A stretch of 64,000 nucleotides of DNA. It comes from Bdellovibrio sp. Its GTDB lineage: Bacteria > Bdellovibrionota > Bacteriovoracia > Bacteriovoracales > Bacteriovoracaceae. How positions within the stretch are numbered: the first letter of the stretch is position 1; each line of letters starts with the position of its first letter. Below are positions 1 through 9,465 of this stretch, in pieces. The stretch spans positions 1 through 64,000 of the forward strand of contig JACPIU010000012.1 in the NCBI GenBank assembly GCA_016187935.1. Reading direction: 5' to 3'. The position numbers and the translations under genes were made by a program. The notes under the pieces were generated by a model. That model did not search any database. It was not told the DNA's origin and saw only the letters and a list, made by a program, of their open reading frames with translations.

Positions 1-154
1 GTGCCGCATAGCTCCGGGTACCTGGCACCTTCGTCTTCTTGCTTGAGCAAAAGTCTTGCCAATTTTAACCTTCGGGAATTAGAAGGAAGGTGTCGCCCTG
101 GCCCCTCGATTGGGTGATAATCACTTGAAGAAAAAGAGACCAGGTGGTGGCATT

Positions 155-1114
155 GTGGCCCGATTCAGATTTTTTATGATGTTCTTGTTATTTGTTTTTT
201 CTGTCATTTGTGGGGTGGTATGGGGTAATCCCCAGGATTGTGATTATCGCGCTATGAGCAGTTGGTCGATTCCTTCTGAGCTTAAAGAGACCAGTGGCGT
301 GGCCTATGACCAAGAACGTACTTGGTTGTACCAGGTCAACGATTCCGGCAACGAGGCGGCCATTTGGAAAACGGATATCCAGGGAAACAAATTACACAAA
401 ATTTCGCTTGAGGGTATTAAGAATATTGATTTCGAAGACGTGAGCATAGGAAATTGCGGAGTTCTGGGCGATGACAAGTGTTTTTTTGTCGCTGATATTG
501 GCGATAATCGGCAATCGCGCCGAGATGAAAAAATTCATACCATTCACATTTTTGACCTGAAGAGCATGAGTACAGCTTCATCCATAAGACCGATGAGCAG
601 CATTTCCCTTCTTTATCCCGATCGCATTCACAATGCCGAATCGTTTGCCGTTTATCCACATCGTCCGCACGCCTTTCTTTTGACCAAGGACTACGAGGGA
701 ATATTTTTTAAGACGATAACGCCGGCCAAGCTATTTAGGATTGATTTAAACCTCGTCTCCTCTGGGAAGCCGAAGATGCTGACAGAAGTGGGAACTCTTG
801 ATATTGGAACACTTGCCGGCAGTGACAGTGCTTTGCCAACCGCTATGGAATTTTCTCCTGATGGAGAGTGGTTGTACATTCTCACTTATAAAAATGTGGT
901 GGTGATTAAAAATACCGGATGGGCCACTCTCGCGGCACCTTTTCCTGTCACTTGGGAGCGCGGCAAGAATTTTTTTGTGATTGCAATTGAAGAACAAAAA
1001 CAAATGGAGGCCCTGGCCTTTATTTCTCATGATCAATTTGTGGTAACGTCAGAAGGGCGTAATGAAAGGGCGGTTATATATAATTGCCGTCCACCGGCCC
1101 TTCGCCCCCAATAG
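155..1114 (+). CDS. Secreted beta-propeller-like protein (hypothetical)
   Basis: A Sec signal peptide (FRFFMMFLLFVFSVICGVVWG) precedes a mature part rich in beta-strand. Visible motifs are NDSGN, a DFEDV sequence and VADIGDN, a combination I associate with a family of exported beta-propeller proteins of unknown function. Near the end are SPDGEWLYILTY and EALAF, typical of propeller blades. I chose the GTG at 155 because AGGTGG lies 7 bases upstream and the signal peptide then begins at once; an in-frame TTG at 110 is possible but its purine-rich stretch is too far away. The gene end overlaps the convergent downstream gene by 41 bp. Export to the periplasm or outside is likely; substrate and activity are unknown. 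Confidence 0.75.
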   Translation: MARFRFFMMFLLFVFSVICGVVWGNPQDCDYRAMSSWSIPSELKETSGVAYDQERTWLYQVNDSGNEAAIWKTDIQGNKLHKISLEGIKNIDFEDVSIGNCGVLGDDKCFFVADIGDNRQSRRDEKIHTIHIFDLKSMSTASSIRPMSSISLLYPDRIHNAESFAVYPHRPHAFLLTKDYEGIFFKTITPAKLFRIDLNLVSSGKPKMLTEVGTLDIGTLAGSDSALPTAMEFSPDGEWLYILTYKNVVVIKNTGWATLAAPFPVTWERGKNFFVIAIEEQKQMEALAFISHDQFVVTSEGRNERAVIYNCRPPALRPQ

Positions 1115-2498
1115 TCTTCAGCATTTTTTTAAAATTTTGTTGTGGATATCTTTCTTGCGCCTCTCTTAGAAAAATTTTCAGTGAATAGTTGTCCTGGAAA
1201 ATAAAATTCTCCACGAAATCATGGGCCAAAATGAAAAGCATGCTCAAAGGGCTCATCTTGGTGAAATTTATTTTATTGGGGAATCCGCTGCCATCAGGAC
1301 GTTCATGGTGTTGCAAAATAATATCAGCGGTGTCATGCGGGGCCTCTTTAAAATGTTGAGCAACCAAACGGGAACATTCCTCGGGATGATTAAGAAAAAG
1401 TTCCTGATCTTTGTCGGAGAGAGTCAGTCTTTGGGAATTGAATTCCGCTAATGTCCTAATCTTGGCCAGATGTGGACGGGCCGCCAGCGTGATATCGTGG
1501 AGGATAGAGGCAAAGACCAGTTTGTCTTTGGTTCCCTGTGAGTACCAGCCCAATTTATGTGCCCAGGCACTTGAAATAAAGCACAAGAGAATCATATGCT
1601 CGGGCAGAAAACGTTCCGAGGAACGCAGGCCAGAGAGATGTTTGAGGAGCTTGATGGAATTGGGTTTTTTCTGCAGATAACTCAATGTCTTTTCAACCGC
1701 ATTTTCAATCTGTTGCTGAAACTCACCGTCAATAATAATTTCATCTTGAAAACGCATGATTTTTTGTTCGAAGCGTTTATCAAGCGGATCATCCTCCGAA
1801 CGCACGACAAACTTAAACCCGGCATATGTTGCAAAGATGGATCGCTGGGCATCAATTTGGGGCAGGATCTCCTTTAGGATATCTTTTTCAATGTAGACAT
1901 GGGAGAGACCTTTGGATTTATAAATCGCAATTTCATCTTTGGCGAGAATGCTTCCGCGGCGAAAAAGAGAACTATAGTGCCCGGTTGCTTGGTCCTTCAT
2001 AAACACATCTTTCTCAAGACCATCGACAAAACTGAGAGTTTCAATTTCTATTTTGATATAATGGTCATCAGATTGGGGAATATTGAGGCCTAAATCCTTC
2101 ACCATAATCTGGCTGAAATTTCTTAGAAAATTGTCTTTAGAGTAGAAGTGAATATAGGGTAAACGGGCCAGTTTATGATCTGCGGTTTCTTTTTCGCTTG
2201 AGGTTATGATCACGACAGTGATTTTGGGTAAACTTTTGTGTACTTTTTCTAAAATATCATTGAAGTTATAATCATTCTTTTCCAAGGTGACGATAATGGC
2301 CTTAACTTCCTTCAGATGGGTATTTAAAAAAGAGAGGGCCTCGGAAGTGGTTTTATAAAGATGAACGGTATTGTTGCAAGAAAGGTCAAAGGAAACTTTA
2401 ACCACCCGCTGAAGCTGAGGGTCCGCAATTACAATCAAGAGGTCATCGCCAGGAGTCAGGGTGGGACTCTGGTTGTTTTGATTTTCAGAAAGGTCCAT
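1074..2498 (-). CDS. Pseudo-receiver / HD-GYP-like signalling protein (paralogue 1)
   Basis: The 474-residue protein has three parts. An N-terminal receiver-like domain (about residues 18-130) lacks the usual phosphoacceptor Asp at the end of strand 3 (AIIVTLEKND). A middle domain follows (about 145-215). The C-terminal HD-GYP-like domain carries LHDITL, NHPEE and HHERPDGSGFP. HD-GYP enzymes hydrolyse cyclic di-GMP; here the HD is retained, but the usual HDIGK is HDITL and GYP is GFP, so activity is uncertain. Two paralogues lie at 27633-28997 and 29970-31334. Its start is close to the divergent gene at about 2547, so both probably share a promoter region. It could be a c-di-GMP phosphodiesterase or a catalytically dead sensor. 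Confidence 0.8.
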   Translation of the reverse strand: MDLSENQNNQSPTLTPGDDLLIVIADPQLQRVVKVSFDLSCNNTVHLYKTTSEALSFLNTHLKEVKAIIVTLEKNDYNFNDILEKVHKSLPKITVVIITSSEKETADHKLARLPYIHFYSKDNFLRNFSQIMVKDLGLNIPQSDDHYIKIEIETLSFVDGLEKDVFMKDQATGHYSSLFRRGSILAKDEIAIYKSKGLSHVYIEKDILKEILPQIDAQRSIFATYAGFKFVVRSEDDPLDKRFEQKIMRFQDEIIIDGEFQQQIENAVEKTLSYLQKKPNSIKLLKHLSGLRSSERFLPEHMILLCFISSAWAHKLGWYSQGTKDKLVFASILHDITLAARPHLAKIRTLAEFNSQRLTLSDKDQELFLNHPEECSRLVAQHFKEAPHDTADIILQHHERPDGSGFPNKINFTKMSPLSMLFILAHDFVENFIFQDNYSLKIFLREAQERYPQQNFKKMLKTIGGEGPVDGNYI

Positions 2499-2546
2499 AG
2501 AATATTATTCTATCAGGCCTTGAGCTTTTGGCCAGGTTTTGTGGCC

Positions 2547-3986
2547 ATGTTTCTTACGACATGGAGCTGTCAAACTTGGTCCGGCGAGTCTTCGTCCCAT
2601 CATTCTGCAAGCCAATGTTTTTATACACCTTGGTTAGAATTGGACAAACACCTTTCCAAGCGATCCTGTGAGTTAAAAACATTGATGTTTTGGCCGCAGT
2701 TCTATCTTCGGACTCTTTCACCCCAGTATTATGAAGAGAAGGTGTACGCATTGGCCGATAAGGCCCAGGGCCGTTTGATGAATATGGATTTAGAGGATGT
2801 TTTTGATCTATTACCTGAGAAGGCCCCCATCAATCACGCCCATCTGTGTTTGCAAGGTGATCGCAAAGTATCTCAAGACTTTCAAGTGCATTTTAGTTCA
2901 TATCAAAAGCAGCATGATCGGCCAAATGATTTTGGAGATTTTATATTTTATTTTGGACTGCAAGCGGAGAACACTGCGCGCAAGCAATATTTTCCCAATC
3001 TTCATTTGGCGGCACATGTTGGACCACATTCACGCCAAGCACTTCATCGTGTTTGGCGTTCACACTTTGCAATTCTGTCACAAATGGATGGAGTACAAAT
3101 CTTACAAAGGTTAAGGGAAGATTTTCCATCCACTATGGCGATGCTTGAACGCTACCTGTTGATCTCTTTTGACGTATCTTCTGAAGTCAAGAGTGCTGTA
3201 CGGAAGACATTTATTCTTGCTGCACAATGCAAGCTTAAATCTTGGCATTCTGAATTTCCCTTGCTCGAAAAATATTTGTGGCGTTTGAGTGATGTGATTT
3301 GGGGCAAAGTGAATCTGATGGACCAGAGCGGAAAAGAATGGGGACAGATCGAGGTAGATACAGAGTCACTGACTTTTCGCGCCAAATTTTCACTCGGAGT
3401 TGAAGGCCTTTTTCCATTGGCCGAAGAGAAGATCAAACCTTGGAGAATCGGTGAAGATTCTTTTGACGGTTCCCTCTTGACCGATTTCGCCATCAAAGTA
3501 CAAGGGGTAAAACCTTTTATTCGAGGGCATAGAATCCCATTTAGTTATCGTCCGCTTCAGAATATGGATCAAATCGTCTTTGTGGGAGGCGAAAAACCTG
3601 AAGTCAAAGTTGAGTCTAATGTATTAACTTTTCTCCCCGTGGCCTTTGCCAAAGTTTTTATGGGGTTGGAGGCCGATATTTATCGTTTCTTCATGGAATT
3701 AGGCCAATCCAGAGATGGTGGCAAAGGGCAATTGGCGGTCACGCTCACGGAAGTGGCATCTGACAATTTATCCTCTTGCGCCTTACTTTCCGTAGACGGA
3801 AACAGCAAAATCTCTAATAATCTCTTCATTAAGTTGGGTTTCCAAATGCTGGCCTATCGACTTGTTCCTGATCTTGAAACCAAGAATGAATGGCGTCGAT
3901 GGTGGTCTCAGTTACTCAATTTGGTTATTCACGATATTCATACTTTTAGTACTTTATGTGAGGGAAAAGCGCATGCAGAAAATTGA
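2547..3986 (+). CDS. Hypothetical protein, coupled to an SRPBCC gene
   Basis: I do not recognise this protein of about 480 residues. The reading frame is open from further upstream (2361), but everything before 2499 lies antisense to the divergent gene. I therefore place the start at the ATG at 2547 (weak AGG 10 bases upstream); GTG 2541 or TTG 2520 are possible. With the TTG start, the hydrophobic N-terminus FYQALSFWPGFVAMFLTTWSC could be a poor signal or lipoprotein peptide. The rest looks globular and mixed, with no recognisable catalytic motif. Its last 14 bases overlap the next gene, which indicates translational coupling and a shared role with the SRPBCC protein. Confidence 0.65.
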   Translation: MFLTTWSCQTWSGESSSHHSASQCFYTPWLELDKHLSKRSCELKTLMFWPQFYLRTLSPQYYEEKVYALADKAQGRLMNMDLEDVFDLLPEKAPINHAHLCLQGDRKVSQDFQVHFSSYQKQHDRPNDFGDFIFYFGLQAENTARKQYFPNLHLAAHVGPHSRQALHRVWRSHFAILSQMDGVQILQRLREDFPSTMAMLERYLLISFDVSSEVKSAVRKTFILAAQCKLKSWHSEFPLLEKYLWRLSDVIWGKVNLMDQSGKEWGQIEVDTESLTFRAKFSLGVEGLFPLAEEKIKPWRIGEDSFDGSLLTDFAIKVQGVKPFIRGHRIPFSYRPLQNMDQIVFVGGEKPEVKVESNVLTFLPVAFAKVFMGLEADIYRFFMELGQSRDGGKGQLAVTLTEVASDNLSSCALLSVDGNSKISNNLFIKLGFQMLAYRLVPDLETKNEWRRWWSQLLNLVIHDIHTFSTLCEGKAHAEN

Positions 3987-4464
3987 ATTTTTGAGCCATG
4001 TACCAGTGTCTATTGAAGTTGTTAAGGAGAATTTCAGCGAAGAGCTGTTTAAATATTTATTGCCGCCGCTTTTTTCTCTAAAGGTCGTGCGTTTTGAAGG
4101 AGTGGCGAAAGGCGCGAAGTATGAATTTGATTTTGTCGGGAAATTACTTCCCATCCAGTTGCCTCGACCATTTTCCACAAAATGGAGTGGCGAAATCGTT
4201 GATGCCGGAGAAGTGCAGGGTGGCTTTTATTTTGTGGATGAAGCTGACGATCTCCCTTTTCCTTTAAAAAGTTGGCGCCATCTCCACCGTATTTTGCCCA
4301 ATCCCCAAAAGGGCGGTATCGATATTTTGGATATGGTGGAATACAGTTGCCATTCCCCCTTTTTTGAATATTCCCTCTATCCAAGTTTTTTTTCGTTATT
4401 TGTTTTTAGAAAACAAAGATACGCCGCTTTTTTTAGAAAAAATTTAAAATTCAGCGCAGAGTGA
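3973..4464 (+). CDS. SRPBCC-fold ligand-binding-like protein
   Basis: This protein of 163 residues starts at ATG 3973, preceded by AGGGAAAAG at good spacing inside the end of the upstream gene. The layout is that of the SRPBCC (START-like) superfamily, resembling the extra N-terminal domain of some YfcH-type proteins: HVPVSIEVV at the start, LLPPLFSLKVVRFEG, a Trp-containing strand, FVDEADDLPFP-x-KSWRHLHRI and a C-terminal helix with FSLFVFRKQRYAAFF. Such domains bind hydrophobic ligands in a deep cavity; no ligand can be inferred. The last 21 bases overlap the convergent gene at 4444. Confidence 0.7.
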   Translation: MQKIEFLSHVPVSIEVVKENFSEELFKYLLPPLFSLKVVRFEGVAKGAKYEFDFVGKLLPIQLPRPFSTKWSGEIVDAGEVQGGFYFVDEADDLPFPLKSWRHLHRILPNPQKGGIDILDMVEYSCHSPFFEYSLYPSFFSLFVFRKQRYAAFFRKNLKFSAE

Positions 4465-5217
4465 AACTTCTTTAACGGGGATTTTTTTATCGGCATGATG
4501 AAGGGTATGACTATTGCTGTAACGGATTTGGTTCAGTCCCGTAAATCTTCCTTTGAGAATGAAAGAGTGAACTCTGCTTTTTGAAGTGAGGCGGACGGTT
4601 GGTCGCTCCTGTTTCGAGGCATAGCTAACTTCTCTCGCAGACCCAGACATAAATTCTTCCGGACGTTCTTTGGAAAAAATTAAATTGAAGGGACCATTCC
4701 CTAAAAGCTCAAATCTGATTTGAAGATCAGCTTTGAGTCGGTTGGCCTTCATGATGACGGCCTGGGCCGGTCTTAAATCTTTTTTCACCTTCATGAGCAT
4801 GTCGTAGAATTTTTCATAACTGGTACTACCCTTGGTTACGCTGGCCTTGGAAGTTTGACCTTCTTGAATGATGTAAATTTTCTTCAAAGATTGGCGTTCT
4901 TGGATGAGATTTAAGACGTCATTTTTGGGGTCAGCCCCCTGCTCTTTGATGGCCTCCAATCCAAGTGCGGTAAGGGTTTCCTTCATGCTGACATCAATTT
5001 TGCCGATGAAAGTTCCGGCAATGGATGGGCAAAAGACACCTTCCCCAGAGGTTTCCCAATGCACATCATTATCGGCATCAATTTCAAAGCGGGAAAACTG
5101 TTTTTCGCCTTCGGCGGAGAGACCATCTTCAAGGAAAACAATGCTGGTGTCCGTGGGGCCCCCGGCCCAAGCGCTGGCGCTCATAAGAAAGGTGATCATC
5201 ACTAGAAAAATGGTCAA
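4444..5217 (-). CDS. Secreted hypothetical protein, TTG start
   Basis: The protein of 257 residues has a clear Sec signal peptide (TIFLVMITFLMSASAWAGG) with an AWA-G cleavage site. The start is a TTG at 5217, supported by GGAGG 7 bases upstream, which lies in the last codons of the upstream gene (its stop is 5220-5222), so the two are translationally coupled. The mature part is beta-rich and contains two Cys residues (VFCPS near residue 62 and SLCAEF at the C-terminus) that could form a disulphide. I do not recognise a family. Its coupling to the exported HExxHxxGxxD protein upstream suggests an accessory or inhibitor-like role, but this is conjecture. Confidence 0.7.
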   Translation of the reverse strand: MTIFLVMITFLMSASAWAGGPTDTSIVFLEDGLSAEGEKQFSRFEIDADNDVHWETSGEGVFCPSIAGTFIGKIDVSMKETLTALGLEAIKEQGADPKNDVLNLIQERQSLKKIYIIQEGQTSKASVTKGSTSYEKFYDMLMKVKKDLRPAQAVIMKANRLKADLQIRFELLGNGPFNLIFSKERPEEFMSGSAREVSYASKQERPTVRLTSKSRVHSFILKGRFTGLNQIRYSNSHTLHHADKKIPVKEVSLCAEF

Positions 5218-5219
5218 GC

Positions 5220-7340
5220 TTATTCCTCCTCAAAACATCGCAAAGGCGATAATATCCGATCGAGGTGGCGAGGATAAATGCGTCCCTGCGCATGTCCAGC
5301 ATTTCGCATAATCGAATCGTGTTCCCCAATATGCCCGTAGGGCCTTTTTTCATCTTGATACTCATCTGGCAGTCCCAGAGCATGGAGAACCTCATGACGA
5401 ACAGTGAGAGGAGAGTCAGTTACGCTATAGTTTCTGGAATTGGCCCGATTCAGCTCTGCAGGATTGCTCAGACGGCGACGGGCGATTTCAGCACGGCAAT
5501 TTTCCACAGTCCGAGGAACCTCAATGGTCCAACTCGTCAGACAATTTTTCATATTGATCTGTTCCACCTTGTTACAATTTCCCTTATCGTCGTTGTCTCC
5601 GGCGATATCGGAATTAAAACAGCGATGAATGGTAACTTTGGGTTCAGGCACATCGTCGTCCGAGGCATGGGTTTGAAAAGTAACGTTAAATTTTACTCCG
5701 GGATTTCGTTGCAGGCCCGGATCAATGGGAGTGGGGCAAGGGACAATACGTGAGTGATTTATACTTTGCCAAAGAGTTGCATTGGGGGTTTGTCCAGTGG
5801 AACAGTTTAAAAAACCATTGACATCGGCCCGCCAAACGTTGGTCAATCTTTCCAAACAATCCAACACTCCATCATGATTTTGATCGGGACAGTTGTTCTC
5901 CAGCTCCGGCCCAAGGACTAAATTGACCTTGAGATTGACTTCAATCGGCGATGAACCTGTGGGCCTGGCGATGCTCATTCTCTGTGGTGTTCCATAGGGC
6001 CAGTCAATAACACTCATCTGATTGATGGACACCGGTCGCGTTCCGGGAAGAGGCCCTCCGCTGACACCACTGCAGTTATGGGGTAATCGCAGATGTGGCA
6101 TTGCACCGGCTTCACATAAGGCGGCTTGGGCCAGGGCCCGTTCAGGTTTAGTCATATCGACTAAGGCCTGACGAATGACGGCAGGGTAACTGAAGGCCAG
6201 GGCCTGAAGGTTGCGGGAAAACTTTTGTGAATTGGTGAGGCCTGGGGGATTGCCGTTTCTCTCCGGTTCCGAATAGGAACAGAGATTGTTGATTTGCGCT
6301 TGCGTGCGGGTTTCTAATTCTTCCGCCGCATATTTCATTCCATTCACTAACCTCAGATAAGTCTGACCCATCGGGGTATTGGGGGAAGCCCCTTGTCCCT
6401 CACTCAAGGCCCGGTCAAAACGCCGTTCAAGCTCAAGGTAATCATTATGAGAATAACCATTCACGGCTTCCTCGGTAATCGAACGCCCGTAACCATAGGA
6501 TCGCTCAATCATCTTACCCAGTTCGCGTTGATCTTTAAGATCAGTTGAGAGATTGGGAAAATTTCGATTTTTATTTTTCATCGTCGACATCCCAATCATC
6601 TTATAGACTTGGCTTTCAATGGCCGAAAATCGAGGGGCTTCAAGTCCCCATGATGACCACAACACGGGATATTGATTGGCCAATCTTTTTTGTTGATAAT
6701 TAATGCTGGAGCAGTTGGCGGAGTTATGCTTAGTGTGGGTAGAGTCATTACAGTGAAATGCTTCACTGGCCATTTTAAGGCGCATCATCCAGAGAAGTCC
6801 ATGGGCCACGTTCTTGGGATCAACACTTTCTTTTACGGCATCAAGGCGACTACGGAAATTCCAATTCCGCGCCCCATGCGTAGGACTCAAGAGATTGGCC
6901 TGGATCATTCTCCAGGTTGGGGAGTCCTGCGAGATACAAGCAGGTCGGGTAATTTTCAGTGGGATTTGTTTGGAAACCGAAGCCACTCGCAAGGACAGGT
7001 ATTCCATAGTCTGTTCTTGGAAGCGGGAAATGGCCTGTAATTTCATCGTTTCGCGAAGCAGATTTTCAGTGGCAACCTCAGGTCTAATTTCGGCCCCTCC
7101 ACAATGGGTGCTTATGCGCTCTCTTTGTGAACTGGAATCGCAGTTAAATTCGGTTGCCGTCGAGGCCTGGGCCTCACTTTCACTTCTCTGGGGAGCGGAC
7201 AGATATCCATAGCCTCCGAATCCATCGACTATGTTGCTTTGATTAACGCTGGGGGGAATATGTGCCAGAGCGGTGGTTGACAACACGGTCATCCGGGATG
7301 CGATAAGGGCCAAGAATAAATATGTGCACCAACATTTCAT
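5220..7340 (-). CDS. Secreted metzincin-like zinc metalloprotease
   Basis: The C-terminal region carries HEVLHALGLPDEY, an HExxHxxGxxD zinc-binding site (about residues 649-659 of 706), followed by HDSIMRNAG, which resembles the Met-turn of metzincins. This supports an exported zinc endopeptidase. I chose the ATG at 7340 (MKCWCTYLFLALIASRM) because AAAGG lies just upstream and a signal peptide follows; the frame is open to 7442 but that runs into the upstream PilZ gene. The long central part is Cys-containing with DQNHDGVLDC, a possible Ca-binding loop. Gene order PilZ, protease, small secreted protein is tight (17 and 2 bp gaps). Substrate unknown; a role in attacking other cells or in envelope remodelling is inference. 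Confidence 0.78.
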   Translation of the reverse strand: MKCWCTYLFLALIASRMTVLSTTALAHIPPSVNQSNIVDGFGGYGYLSAPQRSESEAQASTATEFNCDSSSQRERISTHCGGAEIRPEVATENLLRETMKLQAISRFQEQTMEYLSLRVASVSKQIPLKITRPACISQDSPTWRMIQANLLSPTHGARNWNFRSRLDAVKESVDPKNVAHGLLWMMRLKMASEAFHCNDSTHTKHNSANCSSINYQQKRLANQYPVLWSSWGLEAPRFSAIESQVYKMIGMSTMKNKNRNFPNLSTDLKDQRELGKMIERSYGYGRSITEEAVNGYSHNDYLELERRFDRALSEGQGASPNTPMGQTYLRLVNGMKYAAEELETRTQAQINNLCSYSEPERNGNPPGLTNSQKFSRNLQALAFSYPAVIRQALVDMTKPERALAQAALCEAGAMPHLRLPHNCSGVSGGPLPGTRPVSINQMSVIDWPYGTPQRMSIARPTGSSPIEVNLKVNLVLGPELENNCPDQNHDGVLDCLERLTNVWRADVNGFLNCSTGQTPNATLWQSINHSRIVPCPTPIDPGLQRNPGVKFNVTFQTHASDDDVPEPKVTIHRCFNSDIAGDNDDKGNCNKVEQINMKNCLTSWTIEVPRTVENCRAEIARRRLSNPAELNRANSRNYSVTDSPLTVRHEVLHALGLPDEYQDEKRPYGHIGEHDSIMRNAGHAQGRIYPRHLDRILSPLRCFEEE

Positions 7341-7357
7341 AAAAACCTTTGAGGCCC

Positions 7358-8077
7358 TTATGCGATTTCCTTGTGCCGCGAATTTTCGATCATTCCCATA
7401 ATAGTTTGCTTGATATTGGAAGGGATGGCCTGGACGTTCCAAACAAAGCGTAAAGCATGATTGATCATTTCATCGGGTAAATCCTGAACTTTGATATGGA
7501 TACTCTCTCCAGGATTACAGTTCTCATCCTCAATCAGAAAACCATATTCGATCTGGCCTTGCTGGTCTATTTTGATAGTGTTGCCCATCAGTGTGATATC
7601 GACTTGAGTAATCTTTTCATTTTTTTCAATATAGCTAAGATCAAAGGAATTGCTGCTACCGACATATTTATGAAATTCTCCCTCAACATGAGCATAAGTG
7701 ATCGGAGAGTCAACTTTGACCAATTGTTCGGCGGCGATCTCATTAATAAAAAAATTTTCCACTAACTCACGAAATCGTCCATCGGCATTCTCGATGCGAC
7801 AGCCTACCGCCGCATCCAGATGTCGGACATTGAGAACGAGAGGAATGACCTGGTTATCGAGGGTAATTTCAACCTGAAGTTTTTGATCCAGCTCAAAGGT
7901 ATAGTTCGGCTCATTAATCTCAAAGGCCAGACCGTATGACGATAAATTGATTAAGCGACATTTAAGTTCACGATCCTCGCCCAGTTTGATTTTGAACTGC
8001 ACATTATGTAATCCCGACAAAGTAAAACGTTCCGGGCGTTCAACCAGAGTGCGAGTACTGTCTGTTTTAGGTGGCAT
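7358..8077 (-). CDS. PilZ-domain protein
   Basis: The N-terminal 110 residues look like a PilZ domain: an Arg-containing segment ERPERF near residue 15, then NLSSYGLAFEI (the NxSxxG motif) about 30 residues later and a C-terminal strand with VGCRIEN. PilZ domains bind cyclic di-GMP, which fits with the three HD-GYP-like proteins in this window. The R and NxSxxG elements are present, so binding is plausible. The second half (about 115-239) is unrecognised. The start ATG at 8077 has GTGAGGG upstream. It is the first gene of a likely three-gene operon with the metalloprotease and the TTG-start secreted protein, which hints at c-di-GMP-linked control of that pair. Confidence 0.75.
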   Translation of the reverse strand: MPPKTDSTRTLVERPERFTLSGLHNVQFKIKLGEDRELKCRLINLSSYGLAFEINEPNYTFELDQKLQVEITLDNQVIPLVLNVRHLDAAVGCRIENADGRFRELVENFFINEIAAEQLVKVDSPITYAHVEGEFHKYVGSSNSFDLSYIEKNEKITQVDITLMGNTIKIDQQGQIEYGFLIEDENCNPGESIHIKVQDLPDEMINHALRFVWNVQAIPSNIKQTIMGMIENSRHKEIA

Positions 8078-8136
8078 GGTCCCTCACAAGGTTTCATGAT
8101 TTTCAGATTGAAGACATTCAGAACCTTTTCGGCAAT

Positions 8137-8691
8137 CTAGAGACTTTGCTTTAGGCAATGCAAGGCTTTTCGGGTACTTAGCTCTTGTTTTTTACAATCG
8201 TCCCAGATCGTTTGCGATTTGGTCAGACATGCCTCAAACTTGTCTTTTTCATTCAAGGTGATGCGGGCCGAGCAATGAAATCGCATCTTTTGATCGGCAA
8301 TAATCTCACTTTCAGGATCTGCGTCTGGGGTCTGCTCCACAAGTGGAATGGCCTCCGGAGTGGCCACCAGGGGAGAGGGAGATGACAACGGAGTCGGGGT
8401 GATAATGGAAGGTTGCTCCACGATTGTTTGTTCTATCTCGACCTCTTGTTTCGGCAGGGGCTTTGGTGTTACCCGTCGCTCGGTGCTTCGGCGGCCGTTT
8501 TTGAGATACTGATCCCAATCTCGGGCACGCATTTCTTGGTAACGTTGAAGTACCTCATTCTTTTCAATTTCTGAAGTGTCAATTTCAGACGGCCTGGCCA
8601 CAGACTCGGACATAGTCGCAGCAGGTATTTGTGGAGTCGAACAAGAAGAAAGCAATCCGCTGAGGATCGTTCCAAGTAATATTTTCAGCAT
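8137..8691 (-). CDS. Lipoprotein, hypothetical
   Basis: A lipoprotein signal is visible (MLKILLGTILSGLLSSC), with the lipid-modified Cys at residue 17. A Pro/Glu-rich low-complexity linker (about 70-130) follows, and then a C-terminal helical segment with four Cys residues (FHCSARIT, FEACLTK, WDDCKK, LHCLKQ), probably two disulphides. No family recognised. It starts 9 bp after the stop of the gene encoding the Cys-cluster protein and has no obvious ribosome binding site, so it may depend on translation of that gene. Confidence 0.65.
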   Translation of the reverse strand: MLKILLGTILSGLLSSCSTPQIPAATMSESVARPSEIDTSEIEKNEVLQRYQEMRARDWDQYLKNGRRSTERRVTPKPLPKQEVEIEQTIVEQPSIITPTPLSSPSPLVATPEAIPLVEQTPDADPESEIIADQKMRFHCSARITLNEKDKFEACLTKSQTIWDDCKKQELSTRKALHCLKQSL

Positions 8692-8700
8692 GCTGTGATT

Positions 8701-9324
8701 TTACACTTGGTGCAGTTTGTTTGTCACAACTTGGGCAATGTACTGACGGAACTGCGAGATAATGCTGTCATTGATGCGGTCAATATAATCTGGATGAGTT
8801 GGAATGAGGTCGTAGAGAATTCGTTCCAATCCGGAGTGAATGGTTTGAACCTCGAGGTACAACTTCACAAAATACTCAAGATTGGCCTTATGCCAGTGAA
8901 CGAGCAGGGGAGTCAGGTCGCTATGTCCTTCGCAGCTTGAGCAACCGGAGCATTCACCATCATGCATAATATAATTCATATGATTTTGGGTATGAATATT
9001 AACCAGTTGGTCGCGATCGCTTTGCCCATCTGCAAATTTATCCAGAAGTCGAATGGCCACATCGGGATGCTGCTTTAAAGTGAGAAACAACTCCTCGTAA
9101 ATGGTCGTATACAGGGCGGTAAAAATGATGTCTTCCATCAGATATTCCATCAATTTCCGCGGTGTCTCGGCAGTTTTTTCAACTTTAGCTAGCGCCACCA
9201 AAGCTTGATTGTAGGCGTAGTTTGTGGTCCCTTCGAAGGAATGGAAAAAATGCACAAAACTATTGAGGGTTTCCTCGTCTTGATAGATTTGGCGCTTGTT
9301 AACTTTGTCTTTTTCGATTGTCAT
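8701..9324 (-). CDS. Helical protein with CxxCxxCxxH cluster (hypothetical)
   Basis: The cytoplasmic-looking protein of 207 residues is predicted mostly helical. It carries a striking cluster ECSGCSSCEGH at about residues 124-134 (Cys 125, 128, 131 and His 134), with further His residues at about 111, 115 and 121, so a metal or iron-sulphur site is plausible. There is no signal peptide. The start ATG at 9324 has GGATGAGG upstream. I do not recognise a family. The gene stands first in a short operon with the downstream lipoprotein gene. Confidence 0.7.
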   Translation of the reverse strand: MTIEKDKVNKRQIYQDEETLNSFVHFFHSFEGTTNYAYNQALVALAKVEKTAETPRKLMEYLMEDIIFTALYTTIYEELFLTLKQHPDVAIRLLDKFADGQSDRDQLVNIHTQNHMNYIMHDGECSGCSSCEGHSDLTPLLVHWHKANLEYFVKLYLEVQTIHSGLERILYDLIPTHPDYIDRINDSIISQFRQYIAQVVTNKLHQV

Positions 9325-9352
9325 AGGTGGACCTCATCCTTAAGGGCCTAAA

Positions 9353-9367
9353 TTAGCTTTATGCTAA
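9353..9367 (-). promoter_or_regulatory. Inverted repeat in the 5' leader of the Cys-cluster gene
   Basis: TTAGC, five bases, GCTAA: a perfect 5-bp inverted repeat about 30 bp upstream of the start of the minus-strand gene at 9324. It could be an operator or a small hairpin in the leader. No clear sigma-70 promoter was seen beside it. Confidence 0.3.
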
Positions 9368-9465
9368 CATGCAGGGCCAATGCTGTCAGAACGATTGCAA
9401 AAGGGGAAGGGCTTGCCTAGCCGAGCATTGTAGTCGGAAAATAATGGTCCATTGTCTTCACGTGC

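Noticed and set aside
5265-5753. A 162-codon plus-strand frame
   Set aside because: Antisense to the secreted metalloprotease gene, whose zinc motif is encoded here on the minus strand. No ribosome binding site or recognisable product.
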